NCBI GenBank assembly: GCA_000934385.1
Contig: KN880474.1
Location: 62,001 to 126,000, forward strand
Reading direction: 5' to 3'
Origin: Cylindrobasidium torrendii FP15055 ss-10
Taxonomy: Eukaryota; Basidiomycota; Agaricomycetes; Agaricales; Physalacriaceae
DNA length: 64,000 nucleotides
The notes beneath the pieces were generated by a model that did no database searches, was not told the origin of the DNA, and saw only the letters and a program-made list of their open reading frames with translations. This document shows, piece after piece, positions 10,775-23,177 of the stretch (position 1 is its first letter; each line of letters opens with the position of its first letter). The position numbers were made by a program, and so were the translations under genes.

Positions 10775-13700
10775 CTAGAAAACGGAAAGAAAAGACGCAG
10801 AGGGACTGTTGGGTATAGGCGGCCTCTCCGTGTCGTCTGAGTCAGATCCCGGCTCGCGCTCGGACTGCGATTCCACCAATTCCTCCACGATACCAATATC
10901 ATCGTCCTCCGCAGGTCCTTCCTCTTCAATGGTGTGCAGAGCTGGACCCAATGCCGAATGGAAGCTGTTCGTTCCGGGAGAGAGTGGGTGCTCTCTTTTG
11001 TCCAAGTCTCTCAGACTGTTAAGAGCGTGTACTGTATCGGGGTGCTCGTCGCCCAGTGCTTGCCTTCGTGCGTCCAGTACAGTGTACAATAGTGCCTTCG
11101 CAGCATCCCAACGCTCGAGACCAGCAAATGTCCAAGCAAGAAGTGCCATTGCTGCAAGCGTGTCGGCATGAGTCTCCCCGAGCTCAGTCTTTCGCACAGC
11201 CACGGCTTCTGCAAGAAGCTCCTCGGCTTCGACCCATCTCTTTAGTCCACCCTCTGCAGACGCCAAATCGACCATAGACGCTACCGTTTCCAGATGAGTG
11301 TTTCCTAGCAATTCTCGACGTCGTTGCAAAACCTCTGTACCCAACATGTTGGCATCTTCCCACTCGCCTGTCATCACACAAATAGCGGTCAAATTCGCCA
11401 TTGCTTCCATCGTCATTGGGTGTCTTTCTCCGAATAGCTGCATCCTCAGCACGAGCAACCTCCTCGTCAACTTCTTCCCCTCAGCCAGACGTCCCAGAGA
11501 AAGATACAGCTTGGCCAGATCGTTCATTGCCGCAAGAGTATCTGGATGTCGCTTGCCTAGCACGCGTTTTCGCCGAGCTACCACGTCGATACTCAACCGT
11601 CGTGCTTTCTCTAGCCTGCGTGTCTTTGTGTGAATGACAACGAGGCGCGCTGAAGATGACATTGTCCGTGGGTGGTCCGCTCCTGATGCCTCTCTTGACA
11701 TTTCCAGCACCTCCACCTCCTGCATCTCGGCATGCTTCCACTGACCCAGAGCCGCATACGACGCTGCCAGTACACCCATACTTCTCAGCATACCCTCGTC
11801 TCCGGGAATGACCAACGATTTCTGTCGTTCGAGCACGTCCTTGGCCACTCGTTTCGCCCTCTGCGCACGGCCCATCCTGAAATAAGCAGCCGCCAAATCC
11901 GCTTGCGCGCCCATCGACTCCACGTGCCTATTCCCCAGAAATTTATCCAAACGTGCAACTATATCTCGCCGCACATCTTTAGCACGCTCGAATACTTCGC
12001 CGTCCTCGAAAACACGAACGAGCGCAGTGCAGACATACGCTGTGGCATATTCGCGGTTCCATGCACGCTCCACATGCGCTAGCATCCTCAGCCTCCTCGT
12101 CCTCGACGGGAGCTCCTGATCCTCTGGCGGCGTCGCCCTTGCCAGCAGCTGTAGCACGGCTGCCTGTATCCCTGCCCGGTCCGCAATTGTATCCCTCACA
12201 GCAGAATGCACAACACTGTGCACCGTGCACGTCTTCGTTTCTCGGTTATACGCCAAAAACGCAAACCTCTCCAACAGCCCCAGCATTTCATGAAACTTCA
12301 AACCGTCCCAAAGGCCCGTTTGCACGTCCTGATATGGCGCAAGCAGGCTGAGCAATGTGCGGCGTATACCAGAGACCGGGGGGCCCTCCCCAGGCAGGAG
12401 ATAATCGTCCACCATATTGCTCGCCGCATATCTAAACACCTCCACAGGAACCCCCGCAGGATGCATGAACCCGCAGAACTGCAGGAAGAGCCGAACATGC
12501 GGCGGGAGCTTCCAGAAACTGAGCTTGAACGCTGACAGGACTCCTCGAGGTTGCTTTGAGGTGTCCACCTTCTTCAGACGGCGACGAATGAAACCGCTGC
12601 GGCGCATTTTGAGTAGGAAGAGAAATTCGGCTAGGTCGTGAGAGAAGGAGGCGATGTAGGCGCCAGCCATGGCCACAGCGAGTGGGAGTTTCCCGAGTTC
12701 GGTGACGATGGCGGCTGCGCGCGCAATGTTCTCGTCCTCGAGAGGCAATCCAGCATGAGATAGGAAGATCGCGACAGCACCCTTTTTGTCGAGTTCAGGC
12801 AGAGAGAGGGCATCGTCTGGAGTGCTGGCATATTGCTCTATGCTGGCGCTCGTGCCCACGATGAGAACTAAGCCGTGTCCACATTTGGGTATGAATTGAC
12901 CCAGGTCGAAGTTGCCTTCGTCAGCGTTGTCGAGGATAAGCAGCCAGTTTTCGTTGAGGCTTCGGAGCCAGAGAAGTGCCGCATCCGTATTGTGTCCAAC
13001 CTTGGATGCGCGCGCAATGGTGCCGAACGTCTTATTGAGGCGGTCGAAGGAGCTGGCGCTGAGCAGAAATATGCGGGAATATCTATCGCAGGGAAAGTTT
13101 AGTTGACACAATATTCGACGCTGTGAAAGCCCAAACAGAAATGACCTACTGCGAGGCGTATTCAGAAACAAATTTCAAGACTGTTTGCGTCTTACCGGAA
13201 CCAGGTGCTCCTGTGATAGTCACAACGCGCCGGTCAGGACCTCTCAGAGAACGCGCAAGGCCAAAAATGAAGCGTCCGCGACCAACAAAGTAGGCTGAGG
13301 GTTCCGCGCAGGCTAATCTCAACAGACGCGATGAAGTTGCTGTCGTCTGGCTACCGACTGCTGCTGCGTTTTCCAAATGCCAGCGTTCATGTGCACTCTC
13401 TTTGACACGGACTCCAACCTAAACACTGTCAGCGGGGTTATTCGACGAAATATTGGGATTCCAACAAACCTCCATCACCTTAATGGCCCGCCTTGCTTCT
13501 TCAGCGCACTCCATTGCGTTGGCCTTGAGCTCACTCTTCAGCAGAAACCGCTTAACCTTGCTGAGCTCCTGATAATCCTTCATTTTCAAGAAGATCATCT
13601 CCAGAGATCTCTCGAGCGCGTCAAACGCCGACTGTGCATGAGCAGGCAGAGGCAAGCGTATATCATCCTCTGCGCCTCGAAACGCGATCACAAGCTTGCG

Positions 13701-13938
13701 GACCTTTCCCATCCCATGAATGACCTTGCTCCATTCCTCCTTTCCCTCCTCGAGATCCTGCAAGCCCTGTGAATCAAGTACATGGGCGTACAGTGCGCAA
13801 CATACATACATCCTTCATTTTCAACACCGTTCGAAGAATACCCGCAATCGCTTCGACATAGCGACCGCCTTCGGTAATAGCAGACGCCACATGAAGCTGT
13901 TCGAGAAGTGCAGCAGCTGTGGGACCCTCGGAGGGCAT
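10775..13938 (-). CDS. NLR-type STAND NTPase: helical N-domain, NB-ARC, kinesin-light-chain-type TPRs
   Basis: Four exons (13810-13938, 13470-13766, 13150-13418, 10775-13082) join in frame to 1000 residues. Residues 1 to about 140 form a predicted helical bundle with a heptad-like pattern, resembling the MLKL-N-terminal/HeLo-like domains on many agaricomycete NLRs (inference). Then comes YFVGRGRF and an NB-ARC core with Walker A GAPGSGKT, Walker B LLILDNAD and the GLPL-like segment LGKLPLAVAMAGAYI. The C-terminal half has about seven TPR units of 42 residues with the repeated G..HP.T signature (for example GKRHPDTLAAM, GERHPMTMEAM, GDEHPDTVHAL). The tail is acidic and Ser-rich. Fungal proteins of this build act in non-self recognition and programmed cell death; the ligand here is unknown. 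The start at MPSEGP is preferred because an upstream ATG near 14060 gives no good in-frame splice. Confidence 0.85.
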
Positions 13939-15449
13939 GGATCTGAGGACAAACTGTGATGGTGATGGTAGCAATGTGAGTACAAACCCCGACACCGAGC
14001 TCGTTTAGCGGGGCATCACGGCATCTGCCGGTGGCGCATTGTCCTGGTAATGTCAGCATCGATCTTCCAGCACAGTGAGTATATTTCGTATTCGCACCGA
14101 CGATTGCATCTCGTACACTCCTTTCATCTCAAATCGACCAGCTCTGCTTCATTGCTGTCGGCTCGCAATGTTTTCTTGCCTGGAAACCTGTTTCCTGCAG
14201 AAAGTGCCAGGTACTTGAGAAAGAGTCAGTGCATTACGCTACGGATAGCAATACATACATTCTTTAGTCTCAGCAGACGCATTTGACGGGTGGGAAGAAT
14301 TGTTAGTCCCTCTAGTCTGCAGCCAATGATGTTGCTATTGATTGGGCTATGAGAACTATATTACTGTGTCGGAGCGGATAGGCTCATGAAGTAGTGAACT
14401 CGTTTAAATCTGCATCGAAGCCCACGTTACTCCCGATTTCGGTGCCAAAGCTGTCGAAGTTCGGACATGGGGAACTTGAACGAGATATCTATGATGGGTG
14501 AGGATGTATGCAACCTGACCTGGGTTCCGCATTGAAAGCTGTAACCCACAGTTATCGAACACCATGAGAATGCACTGTTACCTCTGTCGCACGACTCGTA
14601 TGAGTCTGGAAGGATGCAAGCTCTCCGTGTTCTGCACCATGGTTATCTAGCAGAGGCCACTTCATCAATGGCATTGCGAGGCGCTTGGGTCTCGCATCTC
14701 TCATAATGACGAGAACAGGCTTTTGAGTTAGATCCATTCATTATGATGGAGATAAGCTGCTACTAGCGTGCTCAATTTTGAACAATGCGCAGATCGAGTG
14801 GCACCAACCGCAGGCGCATAAAGTACATGCCTTCAACTTGCCTTGCGACTCGAGCGCGGGGACCCTCATCGTCACAGTGCGCATAACTAGTAGAAAGCAT
14901 CGAGGCTTGGAGAAAGTATGAATAGCACTGAGTGGGGTGAAGTCAGGGTACGCTGAAAAGGCCAGACCACGTTGACAACCGTCGTCAATAATGGTTGTGC
15001 GATTGCTGTTTGTGGTTCCGCGGAGCAGCTTTACTGGAATCCGATATGGCCTGGTGAGAGATTCCGTCTGAGTAGGAGGCTGCAAGATTAGGGAGAAACG
15101 GCGCTGATGGGTTGTCATTTCTCGTATGCAAGGCTCCAACATGGACAGAAGCGCTTCACACGGCTCGGTATCTCCCGTAATGGAAGCAATAATGCTCCTG
15201 TTAGTATTGCCAATATAGCTCCATTTTGGATTTGCTTCAATTTTTCGAGAGACGATAGTCGGGGCGTCGGGGACAAGTACGCAGAGTAACAGAGGCAGTA
15301 TGGATGTAGCGTGCGTGGAGGAGAACGTAAGCAGGCAAGGCTAAGGTCGCCTGCGGGGGGAATGGAACGGAAATGAGCACATGACGTTGTGATCAAGAGG
15401 CCCTTGCCCTCCGACTTCCGTCTTGTCTACAAACCACTTTTCGTCGACG
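13939..15449. other. Long intergenic stretch upstream of two divergent genes
   Basis: This 1.5 kb lies between the NLR start and the histidine kinase start, which point away from each other. It contains minus-strand open frames at 14741-15142 (133 codons) and 15115-15396 (93 codons), but no domain or splice chain supports them. It probably holds two promoters and 5' UTRs. Part of the 3' end just before 15450 is likely kinase 5' UTR. Confidence 0.45.
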
Positions 15450-18400
15450 ATGGCGCCGTCCGTCATCGCAGACGATCCATTCAGATCATATCTCACCTCT
15501 CTTTTTCTGGCCTTCGAAGGCACGACACCAGGCGGCCAGCTCCCCAAGTACAACGGCCCATGCAACTGGCAGACTGATTCCATCCTTGTTTCGCTGGGCA
15601 AAATATTCGAGCGCCTCACCGGATCATCACAGCGCCTCATACCCGCCACCCGGCCTGCACAGAAACCATTGGCGCGCAGCTTGCCGCCGTATACCGCACC
15701 ACCCACCCCAAGCACCGATGCGTCCTCAACACCGTCCAGCGGCGGCTCCAAATCATCTCGGACTTCCATGTCCATTGAACTCCCCAGTGTCCCCGAATTC
15801 TGCCACAAGAGCTCGTTCGGTGGCCCACTCACCGGTCCGACCTCCGCCCCCGTAGCCGCCTTCGCCGAATACATTGACTGCCCGACATGCAGCGGGCGCG
15901 TCACCGACACAGGCATGATTTCCAAGATTGCCCTCTTCTCCACCACACTTTCCCCTGGTTCTCCATCCGTCGTCGCCAAGAACGGTCCGCTAGAGACTGC
16001 TGCCCGCGAGAGCGGCATGAATGCTGTCGACGAACTCCGCCTCCTCAAGTCACAAGTCCAGGATGTCGCCCGCGTCTGTAATGCTGTAGCGCGCGGCGAC
16101 CTCAGCCAACAGATTACAGTCGAAGTCCGGTCAGAGGTCATGGTCAATCTTAAGGATGCTATCAATACTATGGTGCGCCGCCCGCCCATTCACTAGCTGC
16201 TTATCTTATCCCGCCCCCAGGTCGATAAACTCGGTCAATTCGCCAAAGAGGTCACCCGTGTTTCCCAGGAAGTCGGCACAGAGGGGTACGGCCATTTAAA
16301 GCCATCGACGCGTGATTACTCACCCCAGGCAGAAAGCTAGGCGGCCAGGCCACAGTGCCTGGCGTCGAGGGAACCTGGCAAGAACTCACGGACGTCGTGA
16401 ATGTTCTCGCGGGCAATCTCACCAGTCAGGTCCGGTCTATCGCAGAAGTCACCACCGCCGTCGCCCGCGGTGATCTATCCAAGCAGATCACCGTTAACGC
16501 CCGCGGTGAAATCCTGGATCTCAAGAATACTGTCAATGGCATGGTCATCCGTCTGCGCGCCTTAGCTTCAGAAGTTACCCGCGTCACGCTCGAAGTCGGC
16601 TCACAAGGAAAACTAGGTGGCCAGGCAGACGTGCCCGATGTCGAGGGAGTCTGGTTCGAGCTTGTTAAAAACGTGCGTGCACTATCGCCGTCCCGCCCCC
16701 GCAATCTTACTGGTTTCACAGGTCAATCGGATGTGTTTATCGCTCACCAGCCAAGTGCGCTCGATTGCGTCTGTCACAACCGCCGTCGCAGAGGGAGACT
16801 TGACCCGCAAAATCGAAATAGATGTCGAGGGAGAGATGCAGCAGCTAAAGACCACCGTCAACTCCATGGTGGACGACTTGAACTCGTTTGCGAGCGAGGT
16901 CACCCGTGTCGCTTTGGAAGTAGGAACGCAGGGCATACTTGGTGGACAGGCAAAGGTCGAAGGTGTCAAGGGCACCTGGGCAGACCTCACTCGCAATGTC
17001 AATCAAATGGCAACCAACTTGACCGACCAAGTCCGTTCAATATCGGATGTTACAAAGGCCGTCGCTGCAGGAAACCTTACTCGCCATGTCAACGTCAACG
17101 TCCAGGGAGAGATGCTCGACTTGAAGCTCACCGTCAACCAGATGGTGCAGCAGCTCGGAGTCTTCGCTGGAGAGGTTACTCGAGTGTCTTTGGAAGTCGG
17201 TACCGAGGGTCAATTGGGCGGCCAAGCCGTCGTCCCAGGCGTTGAGGGTACATGGAAAGCACTCACCGACAACGTTAACCTGATGGCCATGAACTTGACC
17301 AACCAAGTGCGGTCTATCGCGGCGGTCACCAAAGCAGTAGCGAATGGCGACTTGACGAAGAAGGTTGAGATTGATGTCAAGGGAGAGTTCCTCGAGTTGA
17401 AAGAAACAGTCAACCAGATGACAGGGTCATTGAGCGTGTTCGCTGATGAAGTCAGTCGTTTCGTTCTTCTTCCCTCCCTTGTCCTGACTGCTCCTTAGGT
17501 CACTCGTGTTGCCCGTGAAGTCGGTACAGAAGGAAAATTGGGTGGTCAGGCCGAGGTCAAGAACGTCGCCGGAACATGGAAGGCTTTGACGGACAATGTC
17601 AACACGATGGCCAATAACGTATGCAGGATTGTTTCGTGGCTCTATTCTTCAGCTAATGTGCTTGCAGCTCACGGAGCAAGTGCGCGTTATTGCTCATGCA
17701 ACGTCAGCCGTCGCCCGCGGCGATTTGACTCGCAAGATCTCTGGGGTCTCCGTTGCTGGAGAGATGCTGGAGCTCGTTGAAACTATCAACCGCATGATTG
17801 ACCAGCTCGACATATTCGCTGTTGAAGTAAAGAAGGTGGCCCGTGAGGTCGGAACTGAAGGCAAGCTGGGTGGCGTTGCCGATGTGGGCAACGTGCAGGG
17901 TATTTGGCAAGAGATCACGTGTGTACATCGGCTCTCCCGTTCCTCATTCTCATCCTGTTTGCAGAATGTCGGTCAACACGATGGCTGGTAACTTGACGAC
18001 ACAAGTGCGCGGCTTTGCACAAATTTCTGCCGCCGCCATGGATGGCGACTTCACGCGGTTCATTACTGTTGAAGCAAGCGGAGAGATGGACTCTTTGAAG
18101 TCGCACATCAACAGCATGGTGTTCAATTTGCGCGACAGTATTCAGAAAAACACTGCCGCAAGAGAGGCCGCCGAGTTGGCTAACCGCAGCAAGTCCGAGT
18201 TCTTGGCAAACATGTCCCATGAAATCAGGTATGGGTTAGCGCCCTCGCCCAATCTCCTGCTCACCACGTTATAGAACACCGATGAACGGTATCATCGGCA
18301 TGACAGAACTCACGCTCGACAGTGAGCTCACCCGTGGCCAGCGCGAGAGTTTGATGATGGTGCACAACTTGGCCCGCTCGTTATTATTGATTATCGACGA

Positions 18401-20186
18401 TATCTTGGATATTTCAAAGAGCAAGTCTTCGGCCATGGCTGCATGATTTAGATGCTGACTGCGTTCCTCTAGTCGAGGCTGGACGGATGACAATGGAGGC
18501 CGCTTCATTCTCACTGCGACATGTCGTGTTTGGGATGCTCAAGACATTAGTCGCGCGCGCATCGCAATCATCACTCGACTTAACAATCGATATACCCCCA
18601 GATATCCCCGATCATCTCATTGGCGACTCTCTACGCTTGCGACAGGTCATCACCAACCTCGTCGGCAACGCCATCAAGTTCACGCCGTCCTCAAGAGGAA
18701 ATGCTCGAGGTCATGTCGCGTTGTTGGCACGCCTTATTGCACAGGACGAAGACAACGTTACTCTTGAGTTCTGTGTCCGTGACACAGGCATCGGAATTGC
18801 AAAGGCGAAGCTGAATATGATCTTCGATACCTTCTGCCAAGCCGATGGCTCAACGACTAGGGTGCGTCGAACTCCGTATTACAGAGCCTTATTTACACTA
18901 ATACAGGAATATGGCGGCACTGGTCTTGGTTTATCCATCTCCAAGCGCCTCGTCAACCTCATGCAAGGTAGTATGTGGGTTGAGAGTGAGGTGCAGAAGG
19001 GGAGCAGCTTCTACTTCACTATCAACACACGCATAAGTCATGTGTCGATGGACAGCATTGCCCAGAAGATGGGCCCGTATGTCGGCCGGATGATTTTGTT
19101 CGTGGACACCCTGGGCGACCAGACTGGTGTCATCGACCGCATCGAGGAGCTGGGTCTCAAGGCGATTCGGGTGCACAACCTGTCAGAGGTATCGACGGAA
19201 AGCAATTGCCCGCATGTGGATACAGTCGTGGTAGATTCATTGGGAGACGTGAGTTCTTTTTATGCAGGCCGAGAGTCAAGTGCTGAGTAGACGTAGGTCT
19301 CGAGGATAAGAGAGATGGAGCACTTCCGTTTCGTGCCCGTTGTATTATTGGCGCCATCATTCGCGCAGCTCAACTGTATGTGTGTTCCGCCTCTGCCGTA
19401 TTCTTCCTATTGACAATTGCTTTCAGTGAAGTGGTGCCTCGACAACAGCATCGCATCCCCGCTCACAACGCCCGTATCCGCGCAAGACCTGTCCGTTGTT
19501 TTGATCTCTGCACTTGAGACGAACACTGTGAACAGCGTCATCGTACCCAACGACATGCCGCTGAACATTCTATTGGCGGAGGATAACTTGGTCAACCAGA
19601 AATTGGCTGTCAAGATCCTGGAGAAGTATGGGCATACAGTGCAGATTGCGGACAACGGAAGTCTGGCGCTCGATGCGTATAAGAATCGGGTGTTGAATGG
19701 GCAGCCGTTTGACATTGTTCTCGTACGTGTTTTTCTAAGGTGCTGGTCAATGGCTGACCTCTTTGCACAGATGGACGTATCTATGCCGTTTATGGGTGGT
19801 ATGGAAGCGACAGAGTTGATACGCTCGTGGGAGAGGCAAACTGGATATGATCGTGTGCCCATTATTGCTTTAACAGCACATGCGAGTATGTGTACACCGT
19901 CCAGGATCATGATGCCTTGCTGACCTTGCAACAGTGATTGGTGACCGTGAGCGTTGTTTGCAAGCGGGAATGGACGACCATATTACCAGTACGTCTCTTC
20001 GTCCTTTCCTTTAGCGGAATGTCCTAAAACCTTGGTTCAGAACCATTACGGAGGAACGACCTCCTACACGCTATCCACAAGCTTGCAAAGGAGGCCATCG
20101 AGACGCGCAATATGGTGCGGAAAGCAAACGAGTACTCAGACCAGCCGAGGAAGCATTCGACGAGTGCACACGGGCACCAGTTATAA
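15450..20186 (+). CDS. NIK1: Group III hybrid histidine kinase with HAMP-repeat array (NIK1/OS-1 type)
   Basis: Fifteen exons (first 15450-16172, last 20041-20186) join in frame to 1349 residues. A low-complexity N-terminal region is followed by seven HAMP-like units about 92 residues apart. Each unit reads like [17 protein letters not shown]. The HisKA domain follows with H-box [16 protein letters not shown], then HATPase motifs [19 protein letters not shown] and [14 protein letters not shown] second, degenerate receiver-like region comes next, then a C-terminal receiver: [11 protein letters not shown], phospho-acceptor Asp in [11 protein letters not shown], and the conserved Lys in HITKPLRR. 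In fungi this cytosolic sensor feeds the HOG osmostress pathway and is the target of dicarboximide and phenylpyrrole fungicides (established for the family). Intron 8 (18421-18472) has a GC donor, forced by the reading frame DISK-IEAGRM. Confidence 0.95.
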
Positions 20187-20887
20187 GGTGCCTTCTGAGG
20201 CATTCTTGTCAATCCTCTGTACGATTTGTCTCGCCCTGTCTTTGTCGTGTTGTTGTGTAGTCGTATTACCCTCGCACCAACCACCGTCTCGGCGGAGCCT
20301 TGCACGGCATTCTCGCTTTGGTGCCTCCCATTCACGTAGGGCTACCACGCATTCTCCTGTCTCATCCCCATCCCGGAACTCTTCAACTTGTCGCGTTACT
20401 TGTGTATTTGTACAATGCCCTTGTCTATAGCCTTGTTTTGTCTGCTTATCTTCTTTATATTTCATTTCACCTGTTACCAGTATAATCTATTGCGATCCAA
20501 ACGCGTGTCGAGAACGAGGATGTGTGAAATGGCTTGCCAGTGTTTTGAGTGTATGTCAAGTACTAATAGATGCAGGTAGGATGTATACTCGAAATAGTTC
20601 CCTGCGCTGACGGAAGAGAGATGAAAGTGTTATGATGCGAAGTCATTTGGGGCTTATCCAGCGACGAACGTTCTGTGAGGACTACTTCCTTCGCGTTTCC
20701 GGAATGCGGGCTGAGATTTGCTTAATATCAATTAGATGGTCTCTCAGAGGGATGAACCTACCGATCTGCCCACTATATCATTTGAGCCAGCTTAAGTAGA
20801 CAGTAGCATGCGATCGCTCGGTGCTTTTTGCGGGCCAAAAGTTTTGTGATCGGGCGAATTCTGCATTTCATCAATCACCCTACGACG
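20187..20887. other. 3' flank of histidine kinase and PUF6 promoter; no gene seen
   Basis: The first 300 bp is pyrimidine-rich and probably kinase 3' UTR. The rest precedes the PUF6 start. No open frame with a recognisable product was found. Confidence 0.5.
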
Positions 20888-23049
20888 ATGGCGGCCTCTG
20901 CAAACAAAAAGCGCGCTGCGCCGACCCAGGCGTCGGGATCAGCGGCGAAGAAGGCGCACTTGGATGTTGTGGAGAAGAAGCAAAAACGAAGCCAGCCGGT
21001 GACCAGGCCGGCGTTGACGTCTGGGTCGGACTCAGAGGACGACGAGGGTGTGTGGGAGGATGTTGAGGAGGAAGAGGAGGCTCAGGCCCAGGCCCAGGAT
21101 GAGATGGAAGTGGATGGAGGCGAGCAAAAACAGGCCAAGGATCCGCAAGGTGCGTTGACCGTTCTTCGAATGAACAACTGGAGCTTATGTTTTTCTTCCA
21201 GCCGTCCGTGAAGCCCATAGAGCCCAGAAGGTGGTACAAGACCAAAGAAAAGCTGCCAAACCGCATTCGACGCTGCTTGCCGATGCAAAGCGTGTCTGGT
21301 CACTGGCGCGGCAGAAGAATTTGAAACCCCCGGAGCGTCAAAAGCATATTCACGAGTTGATGGGGGTCATTCGAGGCAAGGTCAAGGATATTGTCTTCAA
21401 GCACGACGCGAGCCGCATAGTCCAGACGGTAGTGAAACATGGGAAGCAGAAGGAGCGCGATGAGATTGCGGTAGAGCTCAAGGGCAAGTACAAGGAACTT
21501 GCACAGAACAAGTACTCCAAGGTGCGTTATCCATTTCACTATCTGTGCTGACACTGATGAACTACTAGTTCCTTGTGTCGAAACTCATCAAGCAATGCCC
21601 AGCACACCGTGCATCCATCCTGCTCGAGTTTCAGAACAGTGTCCTCCGTCTACTTTTGCACCGTGAGGCGACTGGCGTGATGGCGGACGCTTTCGAACTG
21701 TACGCCAACGCGTACGAGCGTTCGATCCTGCTTCGCGACTTTTACGGGAAGGAAGCAAACTTGTTCAGTCTTACTTCTGGCAGCGATGAGGACAAGGAGC
21801 GCGCGAAGAAGGGATTGGTTGGCGTACTGGAAGGCGCAGATACTGAACGGAGACGGCGGATATTGGACGCTACCCGGGAAGGCATTATTAACATGTTTGT
21901 CCCTTTGCCCTAACTTCCTGCATTCGTCTAACCTTTCATTAGCTTCAACAACTCAGACAAGGGCGCCGTCACCCATGCTATCGTCCATCGGGCGCTATGG
22001 GAATACATCACCGCAGTAAATGCCATTCCTGAGGACGACCATCGTGAAAAGGCTTTCCGTGAAATATTCGAGACGTGCCAGGAAGTTCTTGCCGAGCTTG
22101 TCCACACTCGCGACGGCAGCCGTGTCGTTCGCGAATTCCTCGCCCAAGGTACTGCGAAGGACCGCAAGCAAATACTCAAGGTGCTCAAGCCGCATTTGTC
22201 GAAGATGTTCACAAACGAGGACGCTCAGCTGGTCGTGTACACGGCCATTGATGTTATCGAGTATGTCTTTGTTCTCTTGGCTTTATCAGTAAACTTATGG
22301 TGGACAGTGATACCAAGCTCGTTCTCAAGACAATCTTACCAGAGATACAATCATCGCTCGACGAGTTGTATCCGTCACCGCAAGGCCGCCGAGTGCTTAT
22401 GTACCTTCTCACCCCACGGACGAAGCGTCATTTCACACCTGCGCAAATCAACACTATCTCAGAAACAGACAGCATACGCGGGAAGACAAGCAAGAAGGAT
22501 GCGGCGGCGCGTGAGGCGGAAATCCGGACAGGCGTCAGCGAAGCGTTGCTCAGCTGGATCGCAGAGAATGCAGACAAAGTCGTTCGGGATCCGGGAGGCA
22601 GCCTTGTCGTCACCGAGGCCATGCTATACGCGGATGGGGACAAAACGGCGGCTTCGGCGGCGCTGGTGAGCGCAGTAGCGCATACCTATCCGTCGACAGA
22701 CGCGGCGAATCCGCATCTCATTGACTTGGCACATTCGGGGAGGATGTACAAGACGTTGTTGCAGGGTGGGCACTTTAATAAGACGAGCAGGGCGGTGGAG
22801 AAGCTGCCGAGGTGGGACGGGGGTGCCTTTGCTCAAGCGTTTATTGAGGCGGTCGGGCAGGACGTCTTCGTGGGGATATGTACCAAGGGAGAGAAGGGAG
22901 GAGTGTTCGTTGCTGCTGAGGCATTGCGTGCGTGTCCAGAGGCTGAGAAGCAGAAGGCAGTCAAGTGGTTTACGAAGGATGTATTGAAGGACATAAAGAA
23001 AGGCGAGTTCAAGGGGAAGGGTGTTCTTCTGGAGCAATTAGGGTGCTAG
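20888..23049 (+). CDS. PUF6: PUF6/PUM3-type pumilio-repeat RNA-binding protein
   Basis: Five exons (20888-21149, 21202-21521, 21569-21894, 21943-22260, 22308-23049) join in frame to 655 residues. The N-terminus is basic, then strongly acidic (GVWEDVEEEEEA), a pattern common in nucleolar proteins. Pumilio-like helical repeats follow: KVKDIVFKHDASRIVQTVVKHG, FLVSKLIKQCPAHRASILLEF and TRDGSRVVREFLAQGTAKDRKQILK. A CPL-type C-terminal region contains YPSPQGRRVLMYLLTPRTKRHF. Yeast Puf6 and human PUM3 act in 60S ribosome biogenesis, and yeast Puf6 also represses ASH1 mRNA; the first role is the likely one here. The gene lies downstream of the histidine kinase on the same strand but with its own promoter space. 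Confidence 0.9.
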
Positions 23050-23177
23050 GCTCTTCAATGTATCCATAATTTGTTTGTGAGTATGTAGTGTATCCACCAG
23101 ACCTCGTTGGTGAACAAACGCCGTGTGCGTCGTGCGATGAGGGCAAGAAATTCTATTACCTGACTCTATGTATATGT

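Noticed and set aside
13990..14060. Upstream ATG (14059) as NLR start with an extra exon
   Set aside because: The possible intron is 42 nt and the phase does not match the next exon; the ATG at 13938 fits better.
14741..15142. 133-codon minus-strand frame between NLR and histidine kinase
   Set aside because: No homology recognised, no consistent splice partners, and it lies in the probable promoter region; left as unsupported.
15341..16189. 282-codon open frame on the minus strand
   Set aside because: Antisense to the first exon of the histidine kinase, whose frame carries clear HAMP motifs.
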